A DNA stretch of 64,000 bases from assembly GCA_001430745.1 (NCBI GenBank), contig KQ482057.1, forward strand, positions 482,818 to 546,817, given 5' to 3'. The stretch comes from Auxenochlorella pyrenoidosa. Lineage: Eukaryota; Chlorophyta; Trebouxiophyceae; Chlorellales; Chlorellaceae. The notes below the pieces were generated by a model, which was not told the origin of the DNA, did no database searches, and was given only the letters and a program-made list of their open reading frames with translations. Positions 1 to 12,300 of this stretch are shown in pieces (the stretch's first letter is position 1; each line of letters starts with the position of its first letter). Made by a program: the position numbers and the translations under genes.

Positions 1-677
1 AGGTAGCAGCGGGGCAGGGCAGATGGAGATGAGCCAGAGGGAGAAGGCAAAGGAGGATATGGCGATGGCCACCGCGCTCCATGACTTCCAGGGGTTGAGC
101 TCAAACACCTCGGGGGGCATGGACTTGATGATGTCTTGCAGGGTCACATCATCAGGCAGCTCTGGGAGGCACACAGAGGGCAGGCAGCACGCTTCACCGA
201 GGGATTCGTGGGAATTGTGCTAGAACAGGAGACCGACAGTGGGTTGATCAGTACAGGCACACCTGGGCAGGGAGAGTGACTGAATTGCACACTTTGCGCC
301 TGCGACCACTGACGGGCATGAAATGCGAGCTCGCACGATATGCATCACCACCCCAGGAGCGCACCCTTGCCAATGGAGCGGAAGCCAAACTGCTCAGCCA
401 GCTCCTTGCGCTCCTCGTCAGACAGGTGGCCGACCTTGGGAGGGCATGCCGGCATGCCGACGGCCGGGGCAGCAGCGCCGACCAGCACCACGCGGCGCGG
501 AGCAGCGGCAGCAGCGGCGGCAGGCCGCCGGAGCGCTGCGCGCACCGGCAGGCCCAGCGGAGCCTTCAGCGCGCACTGCAGGCCAACGACAGATGGGAGG
601 GAGAGCCTCTGTTGCAAAGGGCTGGCTCGCTGGCCAGAGAGACAGGGCCACGACAAGGTGGCCAGCCAGGGAACCAT
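1..677 (-). CDS. FAD6: Plastid-type omega-6 fatty acid desaturase, N-terminal part (partial)
   Basis: Two exons on the minus strand, 677-365 and 161-1, joined across a GT-AG intron to read ...FGFRSIGK-ELPDDVTLQDII..., then KSMPPEVFELNPWKSW and the beginning of a hydrophobic segment. The KSMPPEVFEL.P.KSW block is typical of the region just before the first membrane span of plant and algal omega-6 desaturases, which add the second double bond to plastid membrane lipids. The first exon is rich in Ala and Arg, as expected of a chloroplast transit peptide. The histidine boxes lie beyond the window edge and cannot be checked. The start is uncertain: ATG at 677 is in frame, another in-frame ATG lies at 905, and an additional 5' intron is possible. 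An extraplastidial FAD2 is less likely because of the transit-like N-terminus. Confidence 0.72.
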
Positions 678-1505
678 CTGGTCAATGAAGACTGCTTGAC
701 TGGCGTAATTCTGGTGACTGGAGAGCGAGGGTGCGGGGCCCGGCCCCACACTGCGCAGCGAAAAGGGAGACGGTCGCAGCGTGCACTCCGTCCTTCTCGC
801 ACCTGTGTAGCCTGCATGATTGGCACCCTCCACCAATAAACCGGGCTGGCGGGGGAGCGAAGAGAAGGGGGGCTGGTGCAACGGGACAGCACGCGTGCTA
901 TGCAAATCTGGTATTATGCATCACGGGGCCGAGGGTTTCCGCGATGTTTGCCGGCCTCCTGTCGCCAAGAGGTCGGCGGCGGCCGAAGGCACTTGCCCCA
1001 GCCCGGCCCAGCCGCCGCCGGCGACCGCCAGGCAGCGCCAGATATTGGGCTACCCTTGGCCTGGTTCAGCCAAGACCCACCCGCACGTGATCAGCAGTGA
1101 TTCTGCACAGGAGAAACGAGGCTGCAAGACCAAGCAAGCGACAGCAGCAGCGGGAGTGAGGCGACATGCTGCTCCTCCTAGGGCATCAGGGCCACCGCCA
1201 GTTAGGGACGAAGGAATCACTGGGTCCATGCTTGCAGTGGCTGTCAACATTCTCGCAGCTGATGCGATGATCCGGAGCGGAATTTGCAGTCAGCATGCCC
1301 TCCCGCATACGAACCAAAGTCCTGCCGCCGCTCCCAGCTTTTGCCGATGTGTATCTTCCTGACCTGCCTGAGATGTTGGTCATGCAGTGGCGCTTACAAT
1401 GCGTCTGTGACCAGGCCGCTGCATGATCACGCAACAGGTGCATTGAACAACTTTTGCCAGCTCAATGTATTGCAGCAGAACCTGGTAGTGGCTTGGCTTT
1501 CCCTC
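678..1505. other. Intergenic: FAD6 upstream and BAHD 3' flank
   Basis: No exon-like reading frame with family similarity was seen on either strand. It holds the upstream region of the desaturase gene (unless its true start is at 905) and the 3' flank of the BAHD gene. Confidence 0.4.
1394..1398 (-). terminator. Candidate TGTAA polyadenylation signal for the BAHD gene
   Basis: TTACA on the plus strand (TGTAA on the transcript strand) lies 108 nt past the BAHD stop codon. TGTAA is the usual chlorophyte poly(A) signal; the assignment rests on position only. Confidence 0.4.
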
Positions 1506-4280
1506 TCAAGGAGAGTTGCATGCTGCCACCCGTTGTTCTTCATGGCCCTGCCCCACCCAGCTAGCATGCGGCAGCAGCTCCGCCAGCACAGAATGCTGCC
1601 GCAGGCGGTCCAGTTGACCGGGCGACAGGCACAGCTGCACAAAAAGACCCTCTGAGTAGGGTGAGCACGCAGGGCGGATGACGGCGATGTTCCGCAGGCG
1701 CGGTGAGGTGAGCTCCCTGTCGTACAGCGGCGGGCCGATTCCAAAGTCAGGCGCCTGCAAGGCAGGCAGCGAACAGTTGAGCGCTTGCTGTGGAGCACGC
1801 TGCCCTGTACTGCGCGGGATTGGGCAAATTGTCAACTTCACAGATGAGATGTATTTTGTTTTCAGAAGCAGGACTTGCGCCTCTATGGCAGGCAGCGGGA
1901 CACTCAACTGGCACCAAACTTCACTTCGCATGCATCTCCCCCTGCACCTGCTGCTGGGGCATGTAGTTGGCAAAGCATGGCACGTGTGACCAGCGTTGAC
2001 CATATGCATATGTCAGCATTCCGACGAGGTCAGCCTTGCTCAGGGCTTCCATCTCACGCAGTTCAGCCAGATGAGCAGCCTGTTCGGAAGTGCAATGCTG
2101 GGATAGGTGAGCTCTTGAGGGACCTCTGCGGGGCAATTCTCCAAGGGGCGAGCCTCCACCAGCAAGCTTCCTTGCCCACCCAACCAACCAACAGTTAAAA
2201 GCATCACCTGGACATGCAGGAAGGACCTACCGGCTCGCGCAGGGTGAGCATGCCACGGCGGATCGCCCCTGCCAACTGCTGGAAAGCTGTGATGGGCGAT
2301 ACATCCAGCTGCTCTGTGCCAGGCGGCACACTGACGTAGAAGGTCGCTGCAGCGTTCCCAAAGAATCCGTCGGGTGCCTTCAGCTGCGCCATCACACCCA
2401 CAGAACGGGGTGGGGTGAGGAGCAGCGGCTCACCCAGTGCTGCCAACTGGATGATGGTGGCGGCAGCCTGCACCGCATCACCGGTGCTGATGAGCAGCCC
2501 GTCATTAACGCCTGCATCGTGGGGCAATCAGCACTAGGGCAAACATGTGAAGTAGCAGCAGAAGCCACCCGGTGCTCAGTTGATGATGTTCCCCCCTGCA
2601 TACTGGAATGCCTTGCTTGCAAAGCATGAAAACGTACGACCTCTTAACTACCTACAGCCAGCTGCTTCAGGGCTGACAGCTGCTCCTTTGGGATGTGCAG
2701 GAAAGCCAGTGACTTCTTGTCTGTAGCATCTGCTAGCACGCCCTGGCAGGCACGCCAGCAGTCGGCAAACGTTGGTTGCGGCAGCCAGTTTCGTGGGTTC
2801 CAGCTGTCCTGCAGCCTGCGAATGCAGAATCCAGGCAAGCACAAAAGCCTGCTGAATATAGAGGAAAGCGGTCATGCAGCACGGTGGCAAAGTGCTGGTC
2901 GGCCACGTGCACGTGTGTGGAAAGCCATGTGCAGACCCTCACCCCAGCTGCTCTGCAACATGCGAGGCTGACAGCTCGGTACGGTCGTTGGGTTGGATGA
3001 GGTCGGATATCTGGGGGGCTGTGCCTGTAGCATACTGCCGATACCGAGCAGCCAGGTGGTTCATGAGTTGTGGCCAACGAGCCCCATCTATAAGGAGCAT
3101 GGGATGTGCAAACCTATGGTTTGGCAACACCCACTGCTACATGCAGCACGGACTCCAATGCTCGTGCCGCCCAGCAATCAGCTTGTGGCACCTACTTGGC
3201 TGACACTGTAGAAAATCAACCAGATTTGCCACCGAATTGCAGGCCTACCTGTGATGGCATGATTTATTGTGATGCCAAGAATGCAGCCATCCCGCAGCTG
3301 GATCAGCCGAACCATGAATAGCGGCTCTTTGCCTTGCAGCATGGCCACAGCACGCCTGCAAAACAACCAGAGAACCAAAAAAATGCAACCCTGTTCAACC
3401 ACATCGTCGAGAGCCTGGCGGATCAACGAAGGACAAATGCAATCATGCATGACCCGGGCCCGCACTCCTCAATCCTCAACCCTGGCACTTGCTGCTTACC
3501 CGCCCTCCATGCGTGCGCCCTCCATGTAGAAAGGCACCAGCGAGTTGCCGAGGGTGAAGTCACTGGTAATCCAGGTGTCTGGCGCCATGGAAGAGAGGGA
3601 GAGCCCGGGCGCGCGCGCGACCGTGAATAGAGCGCCCTGGTCGGTGTGGGTGATGCGGATGCTCGCATTCTTGGAGCTGAGGCCATCCATCCTGCATTAG
3701 AATGAGGTTTCAAGAAACCAACGATGGCGCTGGCCCCGCCCATGTCACGTGCACCTCTGCCATCTGTTCTGCCCTACAGCACCTGGCCAAGCCCAGCAGC
3801 CAACGTTCAACACCTTCAGGTGGCCGGCTGCAACTGACCTGCCCGCCAGGATGGGCAGGTCGGTGACCAGATTCGCCACTGCCGCTGCAAGAGCGGTCAC
3901 ATCTATCTGCCCCTGGAAGCCATAGGCGCGCGCTGAGATTGTGCCGACACTGATGCTGTCGTGTGCACAGAGCCGCGTGCAAGCGCCGGGAGGGCTCGCA
4001 TGCATAGGCTTGATCAGCGTACGCAGCAGGACTGCGGGAGCGTTGCGTGCTGGGCCAACCTCTGGCATCTCGAGCCAGGCGCTGGGTTTTACCGTGCGTG
4101 CATCCAGATCAACAGGGCTGAGGTCACAGACACGTGGCACCGATTGAGGGGGGGGCAGGCCCGCCTGTGTGGGCTTGGCGCACTTGTGAAGAGATGTGAC
4201 GCACCTGCAAGCAGAAATGCCATAGGGGTTGAGTGTCGTTGTCATAAAGGGGTCAAAAGGGACTACAGCAGCTTCACCAT
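1506..4280 (-). CDS. BAHD-family acyl-CoA-dependent acyltransferase
   Basis: Nine exons on the minus strand: 4280-4267, 4204-3839, 3691-3500, 3355-3249, 3087-2943, 2815-2652, 2511-2231, 2097-1948, 1754-1506; total 1668 nt, 555 aa. The catalytic HXXXD motif appears as HAITDG, split by the intron between 3249 and 3087. The second family hallmark, usually DFGWG, reads DFGIG near the C-terminus, and a GFFGN block matches the conserved GYFGN segment. BAHD enzymes transfer acyl groups from CoA thioesters to hydroxyls or amines, usually in the cytosol. The acceptor and donor cannot be told from sequence. The first tiny exon (MVKLL) uses a weak GTAGTC donor, so the exact N-terminus is the least certain part. 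It is divergent from an FAD-dependent oxidoreductase gene. Confidence 0.85.
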
Positions 4281-5456
4281 GAGCTGGGCCATTCCAGCAG
4301 CAGGAGAGCGCAGCTCCGACTGTGCAGAGGTGGCGGCACCCACGCCCCCTCAACGCCGAGCAAGCGGGATGTTCTGATTCCACCATGGGGGATCTTCTGA
4401 TTCCATTATGAATTGAACACAACATGAACCGGTCGCGCCGGCGGGTCACCCATTCCGCCTGGTGCTTGCGGCGCAGAGCGGAGCCTTCGCGATGCCCGAC
4501 AAAACAGTACCGAGCAAGATCCGGCTGGCAGAAGCGCAGGGGCCTCACTTGACGCGCAGCGGGCCATGGTGCTGCACTGCCGCTGCGCTCCCGTTGTTCG
4601 TAGGGTGCAGAAAGCTCCGTCCAAACATTGTGCCTGGCTGGTGTGTAGGTATAGTTCAGTTTCCACCGAACATGACAAGCTGCAGGAGGAGGGTGACAGC
4701 AATGATGGGTGAAAGGGAGATGACTGGTCATACACCAGCGCAGGTCGTGACCAACGTGACCATTCGTTGCATGTTCTCACAGCTTGCGCCCTTTGTGGCC
4801 TGCCGCTCAGATGCGCACTGCCCTCCACGTTCTTTCTGTGGGCCGTTTCTCACTGGCAGGGTGTGCGATCAATGAGTGTGAACCTACATGTGAGTGATCA
4901 TTGACTACAACTAGGTTGCGCTGGAACTTGTCACAATCTGGCCGGTGGGTGGCTCGGCGATGCGCAGGGGCAGCATGCGCTGATGTGGCATGGTGATGGA
5001 GTCACAACAAGCTCTTCCCCTGCTACTCGCTGGATTTGTCTTGGCCGCGCCCCCACCCCNNNNNNNNNNNNNNNNNNNNNNNNNNNNNNNNNNNNNNNNN
5101 NNNNNNNNNNNNNNNNNNNNNNNNNNNNNNNNNNNNNNNNNNNNNNNNNNNNNNNNNNNNNNNNNNNNNNNNNNNNNNNNNNNNNNNNNNNNNNNNNNNN
5201 NNNNNNNNNNNNNNNNNNNNNNNNNNNNNNNNNNNNNNNNNNNNNNNNNNNNNNNNNNNNNNNNNNNNNNNNNNNNNNNNNNNNNNNNNNNNNNNNNNNN
5301 NNNNNNNNNNNNNNNNNNNNNNNNNNNNNNNNNNNNNNNNNNNNNNNNNNNNNNNNNNNNNNNNNNNNNNNNNNNNNNNNNNNNNNNNNNNNNNNNNNNN
5401 CCCCACCCCCTGACTCCCCCCCTTTACAACAGACTACTGCTGCCGACGGTGCTGGC
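4281..5456. other. Divergent promoter region BAHD / FAD oxidoreductase, with assembly gap
   Basis: About 1.2 kb between two divergently transcribed genes. It contains 341 N at 5060-5400, flanked on both sides by C-rich CCCCACCCC sequence, so the missing part is probably a (CCCCA)n-like low-complexity tract. No exon is supported here, although the flavoprotein gene could have an extra 5' exon in or before the gap. Confidence 0.6.
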
Positions 5457-8400
5457 ATGGAGCCTACTCGCTGCTGTGTGATAGGTAGCGGTCCTGCGGG
5501 ACTGCTGGCTTCACATGTTGCGGCCCGCTATTTCAACAGCGTCACTTTGATCGAGGGAGACTCTTTGAAGGTGGAATCTGCGCAGGGAAGCGCCGCTGCG
5601 GCGAACATGGCACAGGAGGTGCGCCGCTGGCACCGCCACGCACACAGCGCCCTTTGGTCTGCTGTCTGCTCGTCTTCCCAGGGACTCTGGCCGCCGCCAG
5701 TGCCAATAGACCATTGGCGCTGCTTCCGTATGCAGGGCCCCAAGCTGCGGCCTGGAGTGCCGCAGTACGACCAGCCGCACCTGCTGGTTGCAGGGGGCCT
5801 GAAGGCTATTGAAGAGATGCTTCCTGGCTTCCGCGCCGAGGTGGGCTGAACGATTGGAGGCTTGCCAATTGTCATCGGACAGGGCGCCCCTTGCACACCC
5901 ATCTACTATGGGTGTTGAGGCCTCCAGCTCTGCATGCCGGCCTGCTTGCTGCACGCCTTCTTGTCGGTTTGGCCGATCGTCTCCCTGGCTGCCAAGCAAC
6001 GCGCTCTGCCCCCAGTCTGTCCCCCATCTGCAGCTTGTGTGCCGTGGAGGCGTGGAGGTTGACATGCTGAACAATGCACGCCTGTTCAATTATGGCGGGG
6101 TGATGCCACGTGGGGAGAGCGATGTCAAGGTGGGCGCAGGACCAGCAGGCTATGGCGCAACTTGCTTTCACCTCCCCTTGCTTCCTGCCCTTCACGGATG
6201 CTTCAACCTCATGCTTCCCCAACTTAGGTGGTGGGCGCATCGCGCCATCTATACAATTCGGCCATCCAGGACGCCGTGCTGGCGCGCAATGCACCATGGC
6301 TGAACGTGCATGACGGCTGCCGTGTGGTGGATTTGCTATGGAGCGATGACAAGAGCAGCGTAAAGGGTGCGTCTGTGGCAACTCACTGGGCATCGGATGC
6401 CAGGAACATCGTGTGTTCCATCTGAATTCATATTGACACTGACAGTGCTCCCTTCCTTACGCACCCCCTTTCTTGTGGTAAGGCGTGAAGCTGGAGGGCG
6501 GGCAGGAGCTGGCTGCTGACCTGGTGATTGTGGCCACTGGCCGCACCCCCCGCCTGCCCCAGGCAAGTTTGTGGTGGGTGCAACCTGCAGTGTTCTGTTG
6601 CTGCACCCCACTGTATTCTGCTGCATAAGAGATGTCTGTGGCTCCATTGCTGCTTCTCTGCAGCATTCAGTGCGCTCTGCTCAAGTGATTGAAAGCACAA
6701 GCTGCTTGCATGCCCTGTGCAGTGGCTGAAGGCAGCTGGATATGCCGAGCCGCCTGTGAACAAGGTGGACCCACGGCTTGTGTATGCAAAGCGAGCTGTC
6801 CGCATGCCATCTGATTGGGCCGAGGTGCGAGGGGCATGTTTGTGTGGGTCATGTTTATGCGGAAGTGGGCAATGAGGACGGTCGAGCTCAGGTGCTACTG
6901 ATGTATGATTATCAAGCCAACAGTTACAGTCTCATGGTTTGAGCGTGGTTGAGCGAACATCTCAGTGCAGTGATTGCTGATGGGATGCATTGCCAGGGCA
7001 TCTCTCCTGTACGCCAACGTAACGTTTCACAAGGGCAACCTGTGTATGCTCAAACTGTCAACACTTCCTGCAGGACTGGCTGTGGCATGCCACCTATGAC
7101 CGCGAGGGCAGCCTGCACGGCGCAAACTTGCTGCCGACGGAAGGAAATGTGTGGCAGGTAAGCCAGTTGAGGGCTGGGCTGCCAGGGCTCGGCTGGGGCG
7201 GTCGGCCATGCAGAGATGAGGCTGGCAATCGTGGTGCCACCTAGCTGGCTGATGGTCATGTCTGGAGGCTTCAATTGCCACATTTTCATAGGTGTGCCCT
7301 CGCGGACGTTGGACAACAGCTCATGGTTGTACCAGCAGGCAAATTGCATGGGAGGGCGTGTAAGACCGGCACTATCTTGTTGCATACTGCTCGGACTGCG
7401 AACAGGCCCCCCCCCCCCCCCCTTCCCCCACTTCCCGCAGGTTTATGCTTTTGGCACCAATGGCATCGTGCCTCCAGCAGATGAAGAGGGCTTCATGAAT
7501 TTCCTGCGTGCTCTGCCAGACCCTGAGATCTACCGTGCTATGCAGCGGGCCGAGCCTTTGACGCCAAGCAAGTTGGGTTGGGTAGTAAGTAGATGGTCGG
7601 TGCACTGACGGATCCAACACCCAGGCACTAAGCACAGCTTCAATACTTGAGCCAAACCCTTGCCCCGGCCACCTTGCTACAGTTGCAAAGTATGGCGTGC
7701 CCGCCGCATTCCAGCGGCGCTGGGATGAGGTGCCTCTGCCTGGCGGCGTAATCGCACTTGGAGACGCTGTTCAAGGCGTGAACCCGGTAAGGATTTCATA
7801 GAAATCCCTGGTGGCCTACGTTCCTTCTTGGTGTACCTCGCTGGTTGTTCCTTGTGCTTTGAGATGGGCAATGTAGGAGCTCCCAGTGCTCTCTCTCACA
7901 TCCAACTTCAGTTAAACTCTAACTGAGATGGACCCACCGGCTGCCCTACTGCAGATCTATGGGCAGGGTATCACGGCAGCCGCGCTGGCCGCCCAGACTC
8001 TTGAGGAAGCACTCCACAACGCCCTGGCTGCAACAACAGATAACCAGGAGGAGCGCCGCGAAGCTCTGCACGGCATTGGGCCTGCCTTCCATGCTCGCTT
8101 GCTGGATGTGCTGGAGCCTGCCTGGCGGACATCCACTGCCGAGGACCTTGAGTGCGTGCCAGGCACATGATTGGCTGCCTCGGATCTGCAAGTCGGATGG
8201 ATTCAATGTTGGGCAGGTGTATGGTTGCGTGCTGTCAACAATGTTGGCCCTGACCTTTGGCGCCTTCCACCAGCAGGCACCCCGAAACGGCGGTGGAGGG
8301 TGATGTCTTCCGGCCACCACCCATGCTGGCGTCGTATCTGTCTGCAGTTTCGGAGCTGTGCCGGCGGGATGTCAGAGTGAGAAGCTTGGCTTGGAAGTAG

Positions 8401-8924
8401 TGATTCAACTGAGAAGCAGTAAAAGCCTGCCATGTCGTTCAATACAAGAGTGTGCTTGCATAAGAGACTCTTTATTTTGCAGGCGCAGGAAATCATGGTC
8501 GGCATCGTGCACCTGCTGTACCCGACGAGCCACATGTTCCATCCCCGCCTCCTGGCAGGGGTGAGAAGTTTGCAGATCGCTCTACTGACTGCTCAGCCAG
8601 CAGGTTGCAGAACGCATGCAAGTCTGGCATCGGCGGCCCGTCTGTTGGATTGTGCAGCCATCAAAATTTGGCTTCAGAGGGGCTCTTGTACAATGGTGCT
8701 TGCTTAGTGCCTGCCAGCTGCCAACTGCCAATGTCTCGTCCGCTCCTCTCCTGTCCCTGCAGACGGCGCTGCAGGGCATGAACTCGGCCGGCCGGGCCGC
8801 TGCCGGCCTGCTGGGCGGCGCAGGCGTTGCCAGACTGCGGCCGCGGCCTGCCAGCCGTGTAGCTAGCGTGCGGCGGCCAGGCGGGAAAAACGTAATGAGC
8901 ATGGGGCGCTCCCTGTGCTACTGA
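5457..8924 (+). CDS. FAD-dependent oxidoreductase (flavin monooxygenase superfamily)
   Basis: Thirteen exons: 5457-5618, 5736-5840, 6034-6129, 6228-6366, 6483-6562, 6723-6824, 7074-7157, 7441-7576, 7683-7786, 7955-8151, 8277-8376, 8483-8560, 8763-8924; 1545 nt, 514 aa. The N-terminus carries the FAD-binding dinucleotide fold VIGSGPAGLLASHVAAR ending in an acidic LIEGD. A second flavin motif, GDAVQGVNPIYGQG, is the GD(A)xxxxxP segment of the p-hydroxybenzoate-hydroxylase-like group. VIVATGR lies between them. The layout matches bacterial proteins annotated as FAD-dependent oxidoreductases of unknown substrate. The intron after 6562 uses a GC donor (CAG|GCAAGT). The acceptor before 6483 (TAAG) and the donor after 7576 (GTTGGG) are weak but needed for frame. 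Substrate unknown; the N-terminus abuts a gap region. Confidence 0.82.
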
Positions 8925-9387
8925 CCTGTCTGTTGCATTGTGGTCCCACGCGAGGCGCAGTTCTCTTGGTTTGCGTATAAAGAATCGTAGTGTTGTTTGT
9001 CAAGGCCTTTGCAAGCATGCAGAATTTGGACTCTCAGCGTGATACGGGTACGGTGTTGCAAGGGTGGTGCGGTACGAGTGTACTGAACTTGTTTGGGGCT
9101 TGATATTTACGTGGGGGGGCCTCCTTCTGGGGTTACCAGCTTGTTCACCTGTCCACCACTTTCTTTTCACGTGTGTGCATAGTGCGTCGGCTGCCACACA
9201 CCTCGGCTCATGCACAGGAGAATGTGATGGTTGAGCCTCACTCATGACGGCGGAGCCTCATATCTTGCTCATATGATGCCATGCCCTTGACACAGTCAGA
9301 AGCCATGGTGTTGCACAATCTGAGCAAAGGAACTATTGGCACTTTAAAATCACTGAGACCTCCGGAGCCCCTGTGCAGCGAGTGAAG
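8925..9387. other. Intergenic, convergent 3' ends
   Basis: 3' flanks of the flavoprotein and PP2A scaffold genes. No gene, RNA or clear TGTAA signal seen. Confidence 0.5.
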
Positions 9388-12300
9388 CTATTGGCATGCT
9401 GCTGCAGCTGCCGCAGCATAAAAGCGTACGTCTGCATCGCCATCAGCGCTGAGCTCCGCCAAGCAGGGCTTGATGGTGTGCTGGATGGCGGGTCCATCTG
9501 ACACTGTTGCCAGCTGCTGCATCACCTTGGCAGCATTGAACCGCACATTGGGCGTGCGGTCCTGCAGGCACACACCAGCATGGGAGCAACCAAGATAGAC
9601 AAGCTGTGATGCACACAGACGAAGTGAGAAAGTGACAACAATGCGTGATGGCCTGTGCCTGCAGCCCGCACATGTTTGCTCAAGGGCATGGAGCTTCCGG
9701 GACAAAGCCGGCTTGCTGCAAGGAAATGACAAATTTAAAAAGCGCACCTTGCAGCATGCCACCACAGCAGGCAGCATGCTCATCTGCACCACCTCCCTGG
9801 TGACACAGGTGCTGAGCGCGCCAATGGCTGCCAGCACCGTCATGCGGTGCAGGTAATTGTCGCTGTTCACAAGCGAAAGCACCTGCACAGCCACAAAACT
9901 AGCATTGGGTTGGGTGATTGCTGCACGCATGAGCGTCATCCCACTTGTGACGCTTTTGTCGCAACGGATAGCAATAATGGGGGCCTTCTCTTGTACTCCA
10001 CATGATGGAGTCAATAACCTAGCAGACAAGGGCTTGAAGGAAATGTGCACATGGCCTGATGTGATCTGTTTCACCTGTAGGACAATGTGCTCGCGCGCCC
10101 AGTCAGGCCCAAACTCCTTGGCCACAGCCTGCAGCACGTGGATGGCTGCCTCACGGATACTGTACACGGGATCCTGCAGCCAGCGCGGACATGAGCAAAA
10201 AATCGTCAGGTGCCTTCTTGAGAAAAATAGTATGCGTGTGCTCACAAAGTTAAAATGCGGCGTGCCTGCCTAACAATCTTACAAAGCAGCTCGGCATGCA
10301 GTCAAAGGCTCCACAATTCACTTGCCTGCAGCCACTGCATGCACTGCTTCCCCAGCTTCTGCTGGAAAAGGTCCGCTCCCAGCTGCAAAGCACGAAGGAG
10401 AGGCAGTTACGAACCAGAGGCAAGGTACAATTTTCTGCTGACTCCCCCTTGGACAGGCACAGACATGCTGACGTTGCACGCTACTCAGCCCAGCCAAGCT
10501 GCAGGCCGCAAGGTCCACCTGTGTCGCCAGCATAGGCGTGTGCTCAATGATTGCTTGCCGCACGCGCCAGTGCTTGTCAGTTGCAAGGTCTTCCACTGCT
10601 GGGAGCAGCGTCTGGGCCAGCAGCTCAATGCCGATCACCTGTGGGAGGGTGTGCATGGATAGTTCCAAGTGAACAAATCAGGAGTGTTCAGATGTTCAGG
10701 TGCATTGACAGTTCAGTCTGCTGCGACTTTTCACAAGTCAAAGATTGTTGCTCACCTGGTTCACCGCCTGCAGCTTGCCGATGATTGCCAGCCGGACGTC
10801 TGGCCAATCATCTTTAAGCAGGCTGAGGAAGAGCGGCAGCAGCGACTCCACTGTGTCGTTCTGCACGCCAAGGAGAGGAAAAGTTGTGGAGGGGCTGTGA
10901 AAGCACGCTGACCACACATGCTCTGCAACAGGGGTGCACCGGTGCATGCTATGCCCTCGAAACCATTGCATGTGCCACGCAGCAGTGGAATGCTTGTGTT
11001 TTATGAACAAACCTTCAACCTGCAGCATCCCAGACCAACATTGCACAAGCACTGACTGCAGAAGCGATGCAGGCGGACCTTGCCGAGAATTGGCGCCAGC
11101 TCCATGACGACGGTAGCCAGGGCAGAGCGCACCAGCTGGTTAGCATCCCCGCCAATCTCCTTGATGTGCGGCAGAAGCTGCAGGGGAGCCCGAGGTGTGC
11201 GGCCGGCAAATGCTATGGGCGACATGAACAAATGCAAACACCAAGTTGAAACTATGAGCGGGCAAGAGATCCTCAAGCAACTGACAAGTTCATCCACAGC
11301 GCACACCTGAGAGGTGACGTCGCCAACAGGGATGAGCCCAGCAAAAGCTGAAAGCTTGCTGGTGGCCGCAGTGCGAACCTCTGGCTCATTATCCCTGCAA
11401 AACTGGCGGCGAGTTGCTGACATTGGCAAAAGCAGATGGCGGCGTGCACAGCAGGGCGCATTTCATGCAGAAAGCTCAACACCGGAACTGCTGCGGCAGA
11501 TGCCTTGGTCCCTGTTTCACCTGAGCAGCTGCAGGTACAGCGGCAGCAGCTCTGAGCTGGCCGTCTCCATGCCCAGCGCTTCCCCAAGAGCTGGCAGCTG
11601 CATGAAGCAGAAAGAGGATGTAACAAGTGCTCTGCAAGTGTGGGCAACCATCCTGTTGCATGTATCCTCAGCCTCCACACACCGCACGTGTCCAACACCG
11701 TCTTGGCCTTGCCTGCTGCACAGCGTTGTACCGCACGCGCCACGACTTGTCCTGCGAGCACTGCATGACCGCCGGCATGACCGAATCTGCTACCTCATCG
11801 CGTAACAGCACTTTCGCCAGTGCCCCGGCCGCCTCCACTGCAGAAATAAAAAAATATGGCGGTGACCTAAGCCTGAAATCCTTGTGCTCTTACGGGCCCT
11901 TTGCACAAGAACGAGACCCTTGGCATCTGCATGCTCTGGGTTGCACAGCAGCGCCATGCTTGCCTGCAATGAGCCGCACGCTGTCCTGATCATCGTGAGT
12001 GAGGTCCACAAAGGACGGCAGGATGTCATCCCGGATGCGCGGTGGCTCGAGCGTTTCTGCAAATGGCGCCAGTGCCTGCCAGGGCAGAAGGCAGCCGCAG
12101 TGCGTGGCATAAGCAGGACTAGTGCAGGGAATCATACACGTACAAGGGGACTAGCATGCTGCTTATGCACCAAATTCTGCATGAGTAACTGAAACAAACG
12201 GCACCAGTGTGCATGAGATGCAGGTGCATGCAATGCAGGCACCGCACCTGTGCTGCTGCGCGCCGGACCATAGGCGTCTCATCATGGCACAGTTTCAGAA

